Source of the DNA: an uncultured Acholeplasma sp.
GTDB taxonomy: Bacteria; Bacillota_I; Bacilli_A; Acholeplasmatales; Acholeplasmataceae
Assembly (NCBI GenBank): GCA_937934685.1
Contig: CALGYU010000056.1
Span: 1-21,714, forward strand
Length of the DNA: 21,714 bases
Direction of reading: 5' to 3'
Made by a program: the position numbers and the translations under genes. Under the pieces are notes generated by a model. That model had not been told where the DNA came from. It worked only from the letters and a program-made list of their open reading frames with translations, and made no database searches. Below are positions 14,993-21,714 of the stretch, in pieces (the stretch's first letter is position 1; each line of letters begins with the position of its first letter).

Positions 14993-15564
14993 TATTAGAA
15001 GAAATAAAAAAAGCAGTAGAAGAAAAACTTAAAGATCACCCTAAACGTTTGAATCACGTTATTGGTGTCTATGAAACAGCAACCAAACTAGCCACCCACT
15101 ATGGTGTAGATGTCATACCTGTTCAAATCGCTGCTTTATTTCATGATTATGCAAAATATGATAGTATACAAGATCAAATTAGATATATTGATTTAAAATT
15201 AGTAAAAAAATATAGTGAAACACCAGTCATGTATCATGCCCTAGCCGCTGCCGCTTTATTAGAGTATAAACACGATTTTAAAGATAAAGATGTTTTAAGC
15301 GCCATTAGAAAGCATGTATGGGGAGCGACTACGATGAATTTGATGGATAAAATCATTTTAATCAGCGATAAAATAGAACCCAACCGAACATATGATAAAG
15401 TTAATCACTTCAGAGAACTTGCATTCATAGATCTTGATCAAGCTATTTATGAATTTTTAATCGATAATATCGAATATAATAAGCAAGAAGGATTTGTTAT
15501 ACACGATGAACAATATCAAGTGATTGATATGATAAAGGAGCAATTAAATGAAAAAAGTAAATAG
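14989..15564 (+). CDS. yqeK: HD-domain hydrolase YqeK (Ap4A-type)
   Basis: 191-residue HD-domain metal hydrolase. The ligands are visible: H23 (LNHVIGVYE), H52-D53 (ALFHDYAKY), H in MYHALAAAALL, H in AIRKHVWG, and the family-specific ILISDKIEPNRTYD. YqeK-type proteins hydrolyse diadenosine tetraphosphate symmetrically to ADP, inferred here from family. GGAGG (14974-14978) lies inside the yqeH end and the ATG overlaps its TGA. In Bacilli yhbY and nadD lie between yqeH and yqeK; both are absent here. Confidence 0.92.
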   Translation: MILEEIKKAVEEKLKDHPKRLNHVIGVYETATKLATHYGVDVIPVQIAALFHDYAKYDSIQDQIRYIDLKLVKKYSETPVMYHALAAAALLEYKHDFKDKDVLSAIRKHVWGATTMNLMDKIILISDKIEPNRTYDKVNHFRELAFIDLDQAIYEFLIDNIEYNKQEGFVIHDEQYQVIDMIKEQLNEKSK

Positions 15565-15859
15565 AGCAATAGAAATATTAGATGCTTTAAATGTTAAAGA
15601 CCTCGTCGCCTATGATTTTGACAAAAAATCACCATTTTATGACTATTTTATAGTGGCAACAGTCAACGATAGACAATCAACTGCAGCATTTAATCATTTT
15701 AAAAAAGAAGAAATCTTTGATTTAAAAAATGTAGAAGGTAAAAACAGTGGATGGACATTAATAGATTTAGGAGACATCATCGTTCACTTATTTAGTGAAG
15801 AAGATAGAAAGTACTACGATTTTGATACAAGATTGCTTGGAGTAAAAAAAATATATTAA
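15548..15859 (+). CDS. rsfS: Ribosomal silencing factor RsfS
   Basis: 103-residue RsfS/YqeL protein, which binds large-subunit protein uL14 and blocks subunit joining during starvation. Conserved blocks are visible: ALNVKDLVAYDFDKKSPFYDYFIVAT, SGWTLIDLGDIIVHLF and YYDFDTRL, the last being the usual YYxLExLW region. AAAGGAG lies seven bases before the ATG and within the end of yqeK, giving a 17-base overlap. The yqeK-rsfS-yqeM order is that of Bacilli. Confidence 0.95.
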   Translation: MKKVNRAIEILDALNVKDLVAYDFDKKSPFYDYFIVATVNDRQSTAAFNHFKKEEIFDLKNVEGKNSGWTLIDLGDIIVHLFSEEDRKYYDFDTRLLGVKKIY

Positions 15860-16494
15860 TGTTTGCCTTTTACTATGAGAAACTCATGGAAGACATTGAT
15901 TATAAAGAAATCTTAACACCACTTTTACCATATTTACCTAAAGATAAGCAATTATTAGACGCTGGATGTGGACCGGGTTTTATTCTTAAAGAATTGATAG
16001 ACTTAGGATACGATGTGATAGGTATAGATAATGATGATGAAATGCTAAGGTTAGCCAATCAAAGACTAGATAGACCTAATCATTTATACTATCATGATTT
16101 AAATGAACCACTAGCAGAATCATTTGATGGAATCATCATGTTATTTGATGTGATCAACTATTTTCATAAATTAAAACCAATGATTAAAAATATTTACGAA
16201 GGTTTAAACGAGCAAGGTGTTTTTATTTTTGATACATACAAAAAAGAATATCTTGAAACAATGAAAAATTTTGAAGAAATTGATTGTGAACCATTTGACT
16301 ATACTTGGAAAACGGTGAGTGAAAAAAATAAATTAAATCATACTTTTAGTGTTAAAAATCATCAATATCAAATCCAACAATATGTGTATGATCAAAAAAC
16401 CTATTTAAGACATTTAAGAAAGACAGGATTTAAAAGTATTAAAATCATTAACGGCAATGATGAAAGAAAAGATTATTACATATGTATAAAGTAA
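15859..16494 (+). CDS. yqeM: Class I SAM-dependent methyltransferase YqeM
   Basis: 211-residue Rossmann-fold methyltransferase: motif I LLDAGCGPGF with D34-G40, acidic end of strand 2 IGIDNDDEML, and IIMLFDVINYF as motif IV. It corresponds by position to YqeM, shorter than the ~245-residue Bacillus protein, mainly at the N-terminus. Substrate unknown. The start overlaps the rsfS stop by one base (TAATG) with no well-placed Shine-Dalgarno, implying coupling. It is the last gene before a terminator. Confidence 0.88.
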   Translation: MFAFYYEKLMEDIDYKEILTPLLPYLPKDKQLLDAGCGPGFILKELIDLGYDVIGIDNDDEMLRLANQRLDRPNHLYYHDLNEPLAESFDGIIMLFDVINYFHKLKPMIKNIYEGLNEQGVFIFDTYKKEYLETMKNFEEIDCEPFDYTWKTVSEKNKLNHTFSVKNHQYQIQQYVYDQKTYLRHLRKTGFKSIKIINGNDERKDYYICIK

Positions 16495-16497
16495 AAT

Positions 16498-16535
16498 AAG
16501 CACCTTAATCTATTATATAGATGGAGGTGCTTTTT
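16498..16535 (+). terminator. Rho-independent terminator after yqeM, containing the comEA ribosome binding site
   Basis: AAGCACCT (16498-16505) pairs with AGGTGCTT (16525-16532), and an inner helix ATCTA (16508-16512)/TAGAT (16518-16522) closes a five-base loop, followed by T residues to 16535. The 3' arm contains GGAGG (16523-16527), the only Shine-Dalgarno for the comEA ATG at 16538. Confidence 0.88.
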
Positions 16536-16537
16536 AA

Positions 16538-17026
16538 ATGAAAAAAATACTCATCATTTTTGTATTTATCTTGGTTTTAAGCAATCATCTTTTTTTTAAA
16601 ACACAAGAAAACTACCCATTAAGTGATGAAAATACTATTTTACTTGTTCAAATCACTGGAGAAATCCAGTTACCAGGAACTTATCAAATTAAAAAGGGAA
16701 GCAGAGTTTATGAACTCATCAAATGCGCAGGGGGAACACTACCTAAAGCAGATTTAACCAATTTAAACTTAAATGAGATCATTAATAAAGATAGTTATCA
16801 CATTAAAGCCTTTTTAGATGATAAGGAAGAAAATCATTTTAGGTATAATTTAAACTTCATAACATATGAGCAATTAATAACGATTCCTAATATTACTAGC
16901 AACAGAGCATTAGAAATCATTTTATATAGGAAAGAACATTCTTTTCTCACAGTGACAGATCTACTAAAAGTCAAAGGAATAGGTGAGAAAACATATGAAA
17001 AAATTAAAGACTATTTTTACATTTGA
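16538..17026 (+). CDS. comEA: Competence DNA-binding protein ComEA
   Basis: 162-residue membrane-anchored DNA receptor for uptake. A single N-terminal hydrophobic segment (~3-20) is followed by an SLBB-like beta domain (~36-92, VQITGEIQLPGTYQIKKG ... GGTLPKADL) and a C-terminal helix-hairpin-helix pair (~104-162, ending LKVKGIGEKTYEKIKDYF). The first hairpin reads PNIT rather than the usual PGIG, so only the second keeps the glycine pattern. GGAGG lies ten bases upstream but inside the preceding terminator hairpin. It overlaps comEC by 32 bases. comEB, between the two in Bacillus, is absent. Confidence 0.9.
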   Translation: MKKILIIFVFILVLSNHLFFKTQENYPLSDENTILLVQITGEIQLPGTYQIKKGSRVYELIKCAGGTLPKADLTNLNLNEIINKDSYHIKAFLDDKEENHFRYNLNFITYEQLITIPNITSNRALEIILYRKEHSFLTVTDLLKVKGIGEKTYEKIKDYFYI

Positions 17027-18887
17027 TGGTCTACATCTTTATCTCATATGGATTTTCATCCTACTTTTATCATTTAGACATCCTGTTTTTATCATAGGTC
17101 TAATATATATTTACTACAAAAGCAAACATTTAATACCTTTAAAATCAATCACTATTTTAACAGTCATCGTTCTTTTAAGTTGGTTTGTCTACTTTAAAAT
17201 TTCTTATGGACTAAACTTTGGGATCATCACTGAAGTTTATGATGATAAATATGAGATTCTTTTAGGACACAAAAGATATCACTTATATACCAAAGTCAAA
17301 CTAGCAAGAGGAAACATTGTCTTTCTAAAAGCAACCATTAAATCATATCCAGGAAAAATGGTTCCTAACGGCTTTGATACAAAACTCTTTTATTTTGGAA
17401 AAAACATTCATGGGAAATTGTATGCAAGCAAAGTAGAGCCTATTCTTACTTATCAAATACCACATATAAAGAAAACAGATCAAAGCATACTCATCCTTTA
17501 TCAAAGTCTTTTTTACGCCTCAATTTTATACTATACAAATAAAATAGCCTGGCATTTTAATTTAGATGATAAACAAAAGATAAAAGCAGAAGTATTTGTC
17601 ATCATAACACTAATTTTCTTTTTTGGAACACATTATTATTTGATTTATTACCTATTTTACAAAAACCTTAAAAGCATGACCAACTATTATTATTGGGAGT
17701 TAAATAGTCATGAGTTAACTCAACTCACCTTTATTGCTATTTTACTCATTTTTCCATTCTATATATACCACGATGGTTTCCTCTTGTTTTTCTTAATTAA
17801 AGGGATGACACAATTAAAACCCAATCAAAAATATCTTTCTGAAGCATTATTAATTCCCTTCCTACTTAAATGGAATCAACAAATCAGTATCATCCATCTC
17901 ATCGTTTTATCAGTATATAGAAAATATTATAAAAATCTATTCATTGTACTTTTACTTATTCCAGTACACATTAGGTTTAATCAACTATATCCATTCATTC
18001 AAACCATAGAAACCAATCTATTAACGATCAACCATTTTAAAATATCTATTTATGCGTTTGTCATTTATATCATTATGATACTTAAACTAAAAAAAAGCCA
18101 TCAACTATTTTATCTTCTTATCGCATCCTTGAGTATCGTTATAAATCCTGCGCATTTGACACACAATTGGATGGTCTTTTTAGATGTTGGACAAGGTGAT
18201 GGTGCCGTTATTAAAAAAAACGAGAAAATTATTTTGATAGACTGTTACTACAATACTTATGATTTTCTAAGTAGTAATGGTATAAGAAAAATATCGTATA
18301 TGATCCTAAGTCATCCAGACACAGATCATATCATAGAGGCTCAAAAAATCATCGATCACCTAGAAGTAGACACATTAATCATAGGTGGCTATAATGACTA
18401 TCCAGTCACGCACGATCATATCATATATATTACCAAACCACTTAACATAGATGAAATTGAAACACAAATTTTAGGTCCATACAAAGACTTTAAATCTAGC
18501 AATGACAATTCAATTGTCCTAAAAATTAAAATGAAAAATCAAAGCATACTTTTTACAGGGGATATTGAATCAGAAGCTGAAATAGATTATGCCTTAAAGT
18601 ATGGAAATAAATTAAACGCACATATTTTAAAAGTGGCGCATCATGGGTCGAAAACATCAAGTACAGAAACATTTTTAAAAATGGTCAAACCAACTATCGC
18701 CATCATCTCAGTAGCAGATAATAATCGCTATGGGATGCCAAATCATGAGGTTATAGATAGACTAAACCAATTGGGAGTGCAAGTTTATCAAACGGATTTA
18801 GAGGGCAGTATCATCTACTATAAGCAAAGTCTTTATAAATATCAAAGATATCGTTATAAAAGGCTATCAAAAAAAGCCAAAATTTAG
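16995..18887 (+). CDS. comEC: Competence DNA channel protein ComEC
   Basis: About 630 residues. ComEC forms the inner-membrane channel for single-stranded DNA and carries a nuclease-like domain. Order: hydrophobic N-terminus, OB-fold-like region (~65-145), multi-spanning competence domain (~165-385), then a metallo-beta-lactamase domain with DVGQGD (397-402), H440-D442-D444-H445 (SHPDTDH), TGD with D523 and AHHGS (548-552), all ligands intact. It is shorter than B. subtilis ComEC, mainly in the membrane part. Start ATG 16995 is preferred because AGGTGAG (16981-16987) fits it; an in-frame GTG at 16983 is the alternative. Confidence 0.93.
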   Translation: MKKLKTIFTFDGLHLYLIWIFILLLSFRHPVFIIGLIYIYYKSKHLIPLKSITILTVIVLLSWFVYFKISYGLNFGIITEVYDDKYEILLGHKRYHLYTKVKLARGNIVFLKATIKSYPGKMVPNGFDTKLFYFGKNIHGKLYASKVEPILTYQIPHIKKTDQSILILYQSLFYASILYYTNKIAWHFNLDDKQKIKAEVFVIITLIFFFGTHYYLIYYLFYKNLKSMTNYYYWELNSHELTQLTFIAILLIFPFYIYHDGFLLFFLIKGMTQLKPNQKYLSEALLIPFLLKWNQQISIIHLIVLSVYRKYYKNLFIVLLLIPVHIRFNQLYPFIQTIETNLLTINHFKISIYAFVIYIIMILKLKKSHQLFYLLIASLSIVINPAHLTHNWMVFLDVGQGDGAVIKKNEKIILIDCYYNTYDFLSSNGIRKISYMILSHPDTDHIIEAQKIIDHLEVDTLIIGGYNDYPVTHDHIIYITKPLNIDEIETQILGPYKDFKSSNDNSIVLKIKMKNQSILFTGDIESEAEIDYALKYGNKLNAHILKVAHHGSKTSSTETFLKMVKPTIAIISVADNNRYGMPNHEVIDRLNQLGVQVYQTDLEGSIIYYKQSLYKYQRYRYKRLSKKAKI

Positions 18888-18893
18888 TATAAT
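18888..18893 (+). promoter_or_regulatory. Possible -10 box for holA
   Basis: A perfect TATAAT (18888-18893) directly follows the comEC stop, with initiation expected near 18900 and holA starting at 18916. No convincing -35 lies 16-18 bases upstream, so this may be a weak or accidental site. Confidence 0.4.
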
Positions 18894-18915
18894 TAATTTT
18901 AGAGAGGATGTTAGT

Positions 18916-19863
18916 ATGAAAGAATTAGTTTACGTAATTTTGAGCCAACAGTTCTTTTTAGTAGAAAAAAGAATAGAAGAAATTTTAGAAAATCACAAAG
19001 AAAAAGATATTGATATCATCAAATATGATATGAGTGAATCAGAACTTGTAGAATTAGAACAAGAACTGCAAACTATTTCATTGTTTTCTAATGAGAAAAT
19101 GATCATTATTAAAGGTGTCGAAAAGTTATACCAGGAAAAAAAAGAAAATATAGCATTTTTAATCAATTATTTAAAGAAACCAAGTGAAGATATCCAACTT
19201 ATTTTTATGATAGAAAAACTAGAGGAAAACCATGAACTAACTCTAGCTATTAAAAAACATGCTTATATAGAAGAAATAGATCCACTAGAAAAAGATGCTT
19301 TTCCTAACTACGTAAAAAAGGCATTCACAAAAGAGCACATGCAGATTGATGAGGATGCAGTCTTAGAATTAATTGAGAGAACAGATCATGATTTATACAT
19401 CTTGTCTGCAGAAATTGAAAAACTCAAACTATACAGTTATGAAAGTAAGAAAATAGACAAATCTTTAGTAACCAAATTAGTGAGTAGAAATGTTGAAGAT
19501 AATATTTATGAACTAACTAAATACTTACTTGAAAATAACCAAAATAAAACATATGAAGTCTTTCAAGATCTCATGTCAAAAAGCGAAGAACCATTAAGAA
19601 TCATCACACAAATTTCTCAAAGAGTAAGAGAATTAATTTATACCAAAGATTTACTTAAAAAACAATATACACAAGAACAAATTGCGGATTTTTTCAATTA
19701 TAAAAAAGGAAGAGCGTTTTTTCTAATCAAAGAGGCGAAAACAATCACTTATGATAAACTAGAAAAACTATTGTTTTCTTTAGCTCAACTAGATTATAAA
19801 ATAAAGTCAGGCCAAATTGATAAAAAAATAGGATTAGAATTATTATTGTTAGGAAGTGCATAA
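18916..19863 (+). CDS. holA: DNA polymerase III delta subunit
   Basis: 315 residues, slightly below the ~330-345 of most family members. HolA is the clamp-loader subunit that opens the beta ring. The N-terminal AAA+-like domain lacks a Walker A, as expected; landmarks are VYVILSQQFFLVEKRIEEIL, MIIIKGVEKL, IQLIFMIEKLEEN and, in the C-terminal part, a helical collar (EEPLRIITQISQRVRELIYTKDLL). GAGAGG (18902-18907) supports ATG 18916. The position after comEC matches Bacilli, where holA also follows the comE genes and precedes rpsT. Confidence 0.92.
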   Translation: MKELVYVILSQQFFLVEKRIEEILENHKEKDIDIIKYDMSESELVELEQELQTISLFSNEKMIIIKGVEKLYQEKKENIAFLINYLKKPSEDIQLIFMIEKLEENHELTLAIKKHAYIEEIDPLEKDAFPNYVKKAFTKEHMQIDEDAVLELIERTDHDLYILSAEIEKLKLYSYESKKIDKSLVTKLVSRNVEDNIYELTKYLLENNQNKTYEVFQDLMSKSEEPLRIITQISQRVRELIYTKDLLKKQYTQEQIADFFNYKKGRAFFLIKEAKTITYDKLEKLLFSLAQLDYKIKSGQIDKKIGLELLLLGSA

Positions 19864-19864
19864 A

Positions 19865-20518
19865 ATGACCAATCACAAAAAAATATTAGTTTTTGATTTT
19901 GAAACTACAGGACTTAACCCAAATGACAGTCAAGTCATAGAAATAGGGGCAGTTTTATTAAAAAAAGAAGATGAAAGATATCATCTTCTTGAAGAGTTAA
20001 ACGTTTTGGTTCAAACAAACGCGCCTCTACCAGATAAAATCATCGAGATTACCAACATCACAGATGCCATGCTTTTAAGAGACGGTATCACAGAAGCAGA
20101 AGCATTTCAAAGATTATCAAATCTAATAGATGATGAAACCTTATTGATTGCTTATAACATTCAATTTGATATCAGTTTCTTACAAAAAATGTATGAAAAA
20201 TTTTATCGTAAAAATTATTTAATTCCCAATGATTTACTAGACGTTATGGCAGTCTATAAAGATCGACATGCATACCCCCATCGATTAGAAAGCGCAGTAG
20301 CTAAATATCAAATAGAAGCTGTTAATACACACCGAGCTTTAGATGACGTATACGCTACATTTGAGCTTTTAAAGACTCTTAAAGAAGAAAAGAACACAAT
20401 CGAACACTATGTGAATAAAATAGGGTATAATCCTAAATATGGCGTTTCAGGCGTGAAGTTACCACATGTGATGTATGTGAAACAGTATGGTAATAAATTA
20501 GAAGTGGAAAAAGCATAA
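19865..20518 (+). CDS. DnaQ-like DEDDh 3'-5' exonuclease
   Basis: 217-residue DEDDh exonuclease related to DNA polymerase III epsilon and the PolC proofreading domain: D11/E13 (VFDFETTGL), D102 (AYNIQFDISFL), H156 and D161 (HRALDD). All five catalytic positions are present. A ~40-residue C-terminal extension (YNPKYGVSGVKLPHVMYVKQ) lies beyond the core. ATG 19865 is chosen because AGGA (19851-19854) is ten bases upstream; an in-frame GTG at 19856 touches that site. It sits between holA and rpsT, not the usual content of this spot in Bacillus. It could act as an accessory proofreader or in repair; inference only. Confidence 0.85.
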   Translation: MTNHKKILVFDFETTGLNPNDSQVIEIGAVLLKKEDERYHLLEELNVLVQTNAPLPDKIIEITNITDAMLLRDGITEAEAFQRLSNLIDDETLLIAYNIQFDISFLQKMYEKFYRKNYLIPNDLLDVMAVYKDRHAYPHRLESAVAKYQIEAVNTHRALDDVYATFELLKTLKEEKNTIEHYVNKIGYNPKYGVSGVKLPHVMYVKQYGNKLEVEKA

Positions 20519-20541
20519 AAAAAATACATCATACGATGTAT
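20517..20541 (-). terminator. Rho-independent terminator of rpsT
   Basis: On the minus strand ATACATC (20541-20535) and GATGTAT (20530-20524) form a 7-bp stem with a four-base loop, followed by eight T residues (A tract at 20517-20524 on the plus strand). The T tract overlaps the stop codon of the convergent exonuclease gene. On the plus strand no T tract follows, so it serves mainly rpsT. Confidence 0.85.
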
Positions 20542-20542
20542 C

Positions 20543-20803
20543 TTATAGGTTATTAACCAACTTTGTTAAACTTGACTTGTTTCTAGCAACGAAGTTAGTA
20601 TGATAAATACCTTTTGCTAGACCTTTATCTAATTTCTTGTGTGCAAAACTTAATGAAGTAAGAGCTTTTTCTTTATCACCAGCAGCAACAGCAATTTCAA
20701 CTTGTTTAACTGCAGTTCTAACTGAAGATTTGAAAGAGGCATTACTTAAACGACGCTTTTCATTTGTTTTATTACGTTTGATTTGTTGTTTGATATTAGC
20801 CAC
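20543..20803 (-). CDS. rpsT: 30S ribosomal protein S20 (bS20)
   Basis: 86-residue, highly basic helical protein that binds 16S rRNA early in 30S assembly. MANIKQQIKRNKTNEKRR is the classic S20 start, and the helical KKLDKGLAKGIYHTNFVARNKSSL region is well conserved. The start is GTG at 20803-20801, eight bases after AGGAGG (20817-20812, minus strand); a longer frame to GTG 20812 overlaps that site and is rejected. It is the only minus-strand gene seen, with its own promoter and terminator, as in Bacilli where rpsT opposes holA. Confidence 0.96.
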   Translation of the reverse strand: MANIKQQIKRNKTNEKRRLSNASFKSSVRTAVKQVEIAVAAGDKEKALTSLSFAHKKLDKGLAKGIYHTNFVARNKSSLTKLVNNL

Positions 20804-20830
20804 AACATTCACCTCCTAAATACCAAAACT

Positions 20831-20859
20831 ATTGTATCAAACCATATACAAAAAAGCAA
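20831..20859 (-). promoter_or_regulatory. Promoter of rpsT
   Basis: On the minus strand TTGCTT (20859-20854) and TACAAT (20836-20831) are separated by 17 bases, with a TGA extended -10 immediately before TACAAT. Initiation would be near 20824, giving a ~20-base leader to GTG 20803. Confidence 0.7.
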
Positions 20860-20875
20860 CAGTTTTTACCTTTTA

Positions 20876-20889
20876 ATGGTAAAATTAAA
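20876..20889 (+). promoter_or_regulatory. Putative extended -10 promoter of pgsA
   Basis: TGG-TAAAAT (20877-20885) is an extended -10 like the one in front of uvrC; the 14 bases 20876-20889 are identical in both places. It overlaps an inverted repeat, TTTTACC (20864-20870)/GGTAAAA (20878-20884). No good -35 is seen. Initiation near 20892 would leave a ~19-base leader containing AAGAGGA. Confidence 0.45.
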
Positions 20890-20910
20890 TAAAGAGATAA
20901 GAGGAAAAAA

Positions 20911-21480
20911 ATGACAACAGCCAATAAAATCACAATATTCAGAGTATTATTAATACCTGTCATGCTGATATTGTTATATATACCAGCATTAAATCAGCCG
21001 GCAAACTTCTTAAATTTAAGTATAGCACAGCTATTGTTTGCCATTATTTTTGTAGTAGCATCAGCCACAGATTTTTTAGATGGCTATATTGCAAGGAAGT
21101 ATCATCAAATTACCACCTTTGGTAAGTTTTTAGATCCGATTGCGGATAAAGTATTGGTACTAACAGCCTTTTTATTCTTAATGACCATTATGCCAGAACG
21201 CGTTCCTGTTTGGGCTGTCATGGTGGTGATTATTAGAGAATTTATGGTCACAGGAATTAGACTATTGGCAGTAGAAAAAGGAACTGTCATTGCAGCATCA
21301 AAATATGGTAAGCTAAAAACCGTGACAACCATGATTGCCTTAGTGTGGCTATTATTCAATGACTTTACACTAACAACCATCATTGGAGATGTATTATTTT
21401 ATTTAGCAATTGCCTTAACGGTTATATCAGGATTAGAGTATTTAATTAAAAATAAAGAAGTCGTATTAGAAAGTATATAA
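20911..21480 (+). CDS. pgsA: CDP-diacylglycerol-glycerol-3-phosphate phosphatidyltransferase
   Basis: 189-residue integral membrane enzyme making phosphatidylglycerolphosphate from CDP-diacylglycerol and glycerol 3-phosphate, the committed step to phosphatidylglycerol. The CDP-alcohol phosphotransferase motif is complete: D54, D57-G58, A61-R62, G71, D75 and D79. Several hydrophobic helices are visible (~9-27, 38-52, 83-110, 140-176). AAGAGGA shortly before the ATG supports the start. Directly followed by recA; in Bacillus cinA lies between them and is missing here. Confidence 0.95.
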   Translation: MTTANKITIFRVLLIPVMLILLYIPALNQPANFLNLSIAQLLFAIIFVVASATDFLDGYIARKYHQITTFGKFLDPIADKVLVLTAFLFLMTIMPERVPVWAVMVVIIREFMVTGIRLLAVEKGTVIAASKYGKLKTVTTMIALVWLLFNDFTLTTIIGDVLFYLAIALTVISGLEYLIKNKEVVLESI

Positions 21481-21503
21481 AAAATGAAGATAGAGGTGTA
21501 GCA

Positions 21504-21714
21504 ATGGCAGACGATAAAAAAGCAAAAGCTTTAGAAACTGCGATGAAAGAAATAGAAAAGCAGTTTGGTAAAGGTTCAATTATGAAATTAGATTCAACTG
21601 CAGATAAAAGCATTGAAGTCATTTCAACAGGATCATTGGCATTAGATATTGCGATGGGAATTGGTGGATATCCAAAAGGAAGAATCATCGAAGTATACGG
21701 TCCAGAAAGTTCAG
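21504..21714 (+). CDS. recA: Recombinase RecA (5' part, cut by window end)
   Basis: Partial; about 70 codons are present. RecA drives homologous recombination and the SOS response. The start MADDKKAKALETAMKEIEKQ and the following GKGSIMKL, ISTGSLALDIAMGIGG and VYGPESS are unmistakable; the sequence stops within the Walker A (GPESSGKT). GAGGTG (21493-21498) precedes the ATG by five bases. It lies 23 bases behind pgsA with no terminator or promoter between, so cotranscription is likely. I see no obvious SOS box. Confidence 0.96.
   Translation, partial: MADDKKAKALETAMKEIEKQFGKGSIMKLDSTADKSIEVISTGSLALDIAMGIGGYPKGRIIEVYGPESS

Noticed and set aside
20804..20812. Longer rpsT from GTG 20812
   Set aside because: That GTG overlaps the AGGAGG Shine-Dalgarno; GTG 20803 gives the standard MANIK start with an eight-base spacer.
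21105..21688. Minus-strand open frames across pgsA and recA
   Set aside because: They are shadows of two unmistakable plus-strand genes and have no supporting start signals.
1..21714. UGA read as tryptophan (Mycoplasma code)
   Set aside because: Several genes end naturally in TGA at conserved C-termini, in ATGA/GTGA overlaps, and tryptophans use TGG.
1..21714. CRISPR array, transposon, prophage or toxin-antitoxin module
   Set aside because: No regularly spaced repeats, transposase, integrase or small paired toxin genes were seen; nearly all sequence is accounted for by housekeeping genes.

Overview
The window is a gene-dense, strongly A+T-rich bacterial segment. It most resembles a wall-less relative of the Bacilli (Acholeplasmatales or Izemoplasmatales-type Mollicutes). 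UGA is used as a genuine stop codon (uvrC, the first ABC gene, alaS, yqeH) and tryptophan is encoded by TGG, so the Mycoplasma/Spiroplasma code is excluded. Gene order follows Bacillus blocks, but genes are missing where a wall-less reduced genome would lose them; the cell-wall gene mltG is absent between yrzB and trmR. Order or genus cannot be fixed from the sequence alone.

Layout. (1) 1-2612: uvrC, whose first ~60 codons are damaged by an in-frame TAA and loss of GIY-YIG residues, coupled to a DEDDh exonuclease. (2) 2624-6120: two overlapping ABC half-transporter genes whose motifs predict a heterodimeric exporter with one degenerate ATP site. (3) 6121-12915: an alanine T-box leader with its own promoter, then alaS-ruvX-yrzB-trmR-trhP1-trhP2-ygjP-like, a compact operon for tRNA charging and tRNA wobble-uridine modification. 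(4) 12919-16535: greA, then yqeG-yqeH-yqeK-rsfS-yqeM, the ribosome-assembly/housekeeping cluster, closed by a terminator. (5) 16538-20518: comEA and comEC (DNA uptake), holA (DNA polymerase III delta) and a second DEDDh exonuclease. (6) 20517-20859: rpsT on the minus strand with its own promoter and terminator. (7) 20876-21714: pgsA and the start of recA, which runs off the end.

Themes are DNA repair and recombination (uvrC, ruvX, two DEDDh exonucleases, holA, recA), DNA uptake (comEA/comEC) and translation (alaS, the mo5U34 tRNA genes, yqeH, rsfS, rpsT, greA). Most neighbouring genes on the plus strand overlap or are separated by a few bases. No tRNA or rRNA gene, insertion sequence, prophage or CRISPR array is seen. 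The only gene-free stretch approaching 300 bases is the alaS leader. No wholly new system is evident. The points most worth a second look are the damaged uvrC 5' end, the comEA ribosome binding site buried inside a transcription terminator, and the pattern of genes missing from conserved blocks.
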